Of a stretch of DNA of 64,000 bases, positions 61,761 through 64,000 are shown in pieces. The stretch's first letter is position 1; each line of letters begins with the position of its first letter. The notes below the pieces were generated by a model, which was given only the letters and a program-made list of their open reading frames with translations, had not been told where the DNA came from and made no database searches. Origin of the DNA: Terribacillus halophilus (GTDB taxonomy: Bacteria > Bacillota > Bacilli > Bacillales > Amphibacillaceae); assembly GCF_900101385.1 (NCBI RefSeq), contig NZ_FMZB01000003.1, positions 248,001 through 312,000 of the forward strand, in the 5' to 3' direction. Position numbers and translations under genes: made by a program.

Positions 61761-63902
61761 TTATGTCGAGAATTCGACAGCAAGATAATCGTTCTTATTC
61801 AGCTTCGTTCCTTTTTTGATGCTTTGGGTCTTGGCATAGCCGGTGTCGATCGTCTCCACATCCAACTCCAAGAGCTCACCCAATTCAAGTACTTCGCGCA
61901 TCGACCAGCCTTTGATATCCGGCATTGTCGGTTCATCTGTGACAATGACGGCACGTTCACCTTCAATGACCGCATCGCCGCTTTGGACATTCGTCGAGGC
62001 AACTTTATCCCCCTCGCCGACAACAACTACTTCCATGCCGGTTTCCTCCAGCGCTTTCTTCGCCGCACGAGTGGACATACCATCTATATCCGGAACATGC
62101 TTTTCTGTTACTTCTTCCTGATTATCTGTTTGATCCGGGCTGATATCCATATAATGCAGCGCGTTTTCCATCACATTCTTGAAAATGAAGGCAACTGGCT
62201 CACTGCCAGTCTCTGTCACTTTCAATTCCGGCTGTTGGACAGAAACATACATGATCAATTCTGGATCATCCGCAGGTGCCATACCAAGGAAAGAGTATAG
62301 ATAGTTATTTTTTCTATCCTCCATGTAGCCGCCGCCATTAGGATTTGGAATTTGTGCGGTACCAGTTTTACCAGCCACACTATAATCATCCAATTTATAC
62401 GGTTTCCCGGTGCCATGTTCAGACGTCACGACCGATTCCAGTATCTTCAATGTTTCATCAGCTGTTCCCTTTGAGATAGGTTTTCCCTGTACTTCCGTTT
62501 TCTTCTGCTCGACTACTTTTTTCGTATCGGGATCGACAATCTTATCAATGATATGAGGCGTTACCATATTTCCATCATTTGCGATGGCGCTGGCAGCTGT
62601 AATCATCTGAATTGGTGTTGCGGTTGTGCCCTGACCATAAGAGGTACTGATTTTTTCAGATTGATAGTTATATAAAATAGTACCTGGAATCTCACCAGGA
62701 AGGTCAATTCCAGTTTTCTGGTCAAAGTGGAATTTCTTTAAGTATTCCAGAAACTTATCCTCACCAATCTTGTTTGCCACAAGATTGGCTACCATTACAT
62801 TGGAGGAACGCTGCATACCTTCTAAGTACGTTATCGATCCCCAGCCATTCTCATTCCAGTCACTAATTTTTGTCTTGCTATCTGGTTTGAAAGAACCAGA
62901 CTGATATTTTTCATCGGGATTCCATTTCCCCTCTTCAATCGCAGACGCGACTGTAAACATCTTCATTGTAGAACCAGGCTCAACCGGATTGGAAATGGCA
63001 TCATTATACCAGTTCTCCACGTTTTCCGGATTGTTTGGATCATAGCTTGGACGGTTGCTCATCGCTACAATCTCACCGGTTTTTGGATTCATGACGACTG
63101 CACTGATTTTCTTAGGATTCCACTTTTTATTCACTTGGGTGAGTGTATCCTCCAGTAAGGTCTGGATTTTCTGATCGATGGTCAGGTAGACATTATCGCC
63201 ATCATGGGCTGCCTGCACTTCTTCACTGGGGTTCAGCAGCTTGTATCCATAACCATCTCGTTCATAGGATATACTTCCGTTTTTACCGGACAGCTGATCA
63301 TTCAGCTGCTGCTCAATACCTGTCAGACCAGTAATGACGCCATCTTTTCGCTGAGCAAGACCGATGATCTGAGAGGCAAAAGTTCCATTTGGATAAAACC
63401 TTTCCGCTTCTTCCGTGAATTGGATACCAGGCAATTCGAGATCTTCAATTTGTTTCTTTTGATCTTGTGAAAGGCCGCTCCCTGCAGAGCCGAACTCTAC
63501 TTGCCATAGGCCATCATCGATACCTTTTTGCAGACGTTCCTTTAAATCAGCGGAATCAGCATCGATGATAGCTGCTATTTCTTCCGCCGTCTTGTCCACA
63601 TCTGTCACGTGGATTGGATGCTTTTTATCCGCGGAATACTTTTCGCTGACAATCGCATAAATAGAATAAGTTGGCTGATCATACGCCAACTCCATTCCAT
63701 TGCGATCCAGTATCTTCCCTCTCGTTGCTTCCAATGTATACGAGTCGGTCCGCTTACTTTCCGCAAATTCCTTTAAATTTACCCCGGCAACTTCACCAGA
63801 GGCTTGTATGAACAAGAAACGTCCAGCTAAGACAAGAAAGATAACAGCAAAGAAGGATAACAGAACCATCGCCATTCTTTGTGACGTCTTGTTACTTTTC
63901 AT
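61761..63902 (-). CDS. pbpB: Division transpeptidase PBP 2B
   Basis: Class B penicillin-binding protein of the divisome. 713 residues: anchor helix (about 10-32), RGKILDRNGMELAYDQPTYS, transpeptidase with VEPGSTMKMFTVAS (SxxK), RSSNVMVANL (SxN) and AGKTGTAQIP (KTG), then two C-terminal PASTA domains (about 585-713; VPDIDGMSTRAAKKALEE, MPDIKGWSMREVLELGE). It overlaps no neighbour; ftsL ends 20 bases upstream. Confidence 0.96.
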   Translation of the reverse strand: MKSNKTSQRMAMVLLSFFAVIFLVLAGRFLFIQASGEVAGVNLKEFAESKRTDSYTLEATRGKILDRNGMELAYDQPTYSIYAIVSEKYSADKKHPIHVTDVDKTAEEIAAIIDADSADLKERLQKGIDDGLWQVEFGSAGSGLSQDQKKQIEDLELPGIQFTEEAERFYPNGTFASQIIGLAQRKDGVITGLTGIEQQLNDQLSGKNGSISYERDGYGYKLLNPSEEVQAAHDGDNVYLTIDQKIQTLLEDTLTQVNKKWNPKKISAVVMNPKTGEIVAMSNRPSYDPNNPENVENWYNDAISNPVEPGSTMKMFTVASAIEEGKWNPDEKYQSGSFKPDSKTKISDWNENGWGSITYLEGMQRSSNVMVANLVANKIGEDKFLEYLKKFHFDQKTGIDLPGEIPGTILYNYQSEKISTSYGQGTTATPIQMITAASAIANDGNMVTPHIIDKIVDPDTKKVVEQKKTEVQGKPISKGTADETLKILESVVTSEHGTGKPYKLDDYSVAGKTGTAQIPNPNGGGYMEDRKNNYLYSFLGMAPADDPELIMYVSVQQPELKVTETGSEPVAFIFKNVMENALHYMDISPDQTDNQEEVTEKHVPDIDGMSTRAAKKALEETGMEVVVVGEGDKVASTNVQSGDAVIEGERAVIVTDEPTMPDIKGWSMREVLELGELLELDVETIDTGYAKTQSIKKGTKLNKNDYLAVEFST

Positions 63903-63922
63903 ATTAACAGTACCTTTCTCAT

Positions 63923-64000
63923 TCAGAGACTTTATTGGCCTCTTTTACTTTTGCACTTTGCACTTTCAGGCCTGCATCACGTGCGATATCGATGATACGT
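63923..64000 (-). CDS. ftsL: Cell division protein FtsL (C-terminal end)
   Basis: Only the last 25 codons are in the window, ending IIDIARDAGLKVQSAKVKEA plus NKVSE and TGA. The pattern IYDIA(R/K)xxGL at the C-terminus and position directly upstream of pbpB identify it as FtsL, the short bitopic divisome protein that pairs with DivIC. Confidence 0.8.

Overview
The window is a chromosomal segment of a spore-forming, low to moderate G+C Bacillota, almost certainly Bacillaceae. It carries spoVD, spoVE, spoIIGA, sigE and sigG inside a B. subtilis-like gene order, a PyrR-attenuated pyr operon, an ileS T-box and an S-box riboswitch. The genus cannot be fixed from the sequence alone; the Terribacillus/Virgibacillus neighbourhood is a guess. 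Almost all core genes lie on the minus strand, so transcription runs from right to left.

Layout. (1) 1-7853: coaBC (cut by the window edge), rpoZ, gmk, remA, yicC and the P-type Ca2+-ATPase yloB on the minus strand, then the divergent ribosome quality control gene rqcH. (2) 7881-21460: an A+T-richer accessory block between rqcH and pyrE, where B. subtilis carries its cysH sulfate-assimilation operon. It holds a GNAT gene, the RNA helicase dbpA, a CPBP membrane protease, a complete L-arabinose module (sugar symporter, araA, araD, araB, divergent araR), a frameshifted small membrane protein gene, a small gene behind a sigma-B-type promoter, a decayed rsbR-like gene and a second, 5'-truncated GNAT copy. 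The two GNAT copies sit at the two edges of the block in the same orientation. (3) 21468-33161: the pyr operon pyrR-P-B-C-AA-AB-K-D-F-E with two PyrR attenuators. (4) 33158-41650: rluD, lspA, ileS with its T-box, divIVA, ylmH, ylmG, sepF, ylmE, ylmD, ylmC. (5) 41724-48070: the sporulation sigma genes sigG, sigE and spoIIGA, then ftsZ, ftsA, divIB. (6) 48406-53097: a self-contained cassette of four genes (flavin reductase, MFS transporter, NtaA/DszA-type monooxygenase, DszC/SfnC-type flavoprotein) under a SAM-I riboswitch. (7) 53206-64000: spoVE, murD, mraY, murF, murE, spoVD, pbpB and the end of ftsL.

How the genes work together. The pyr operon makes UMP from glutamine, bicarbonate and aspartate, with PyrR sensing the end product. 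The ara genes take up L-arabinose and convert it to D-xylulose 5-phosphate under AraR and CcpA control. The mur/fts/div genes build and position the septum, and spoVD/spoVE/sigE/sigG redirect that machinery to spores. The riboswitch cassette most likely releases sulfur from an organosulfur compound when S-adenosylmethionine is low. It occupies the place of murG and murB in the division and cell wall cluster, which is the most unusual feature of the window. The other notable region is the accessory block, with gene decay and hints of general stress (sigma-B) regulation.
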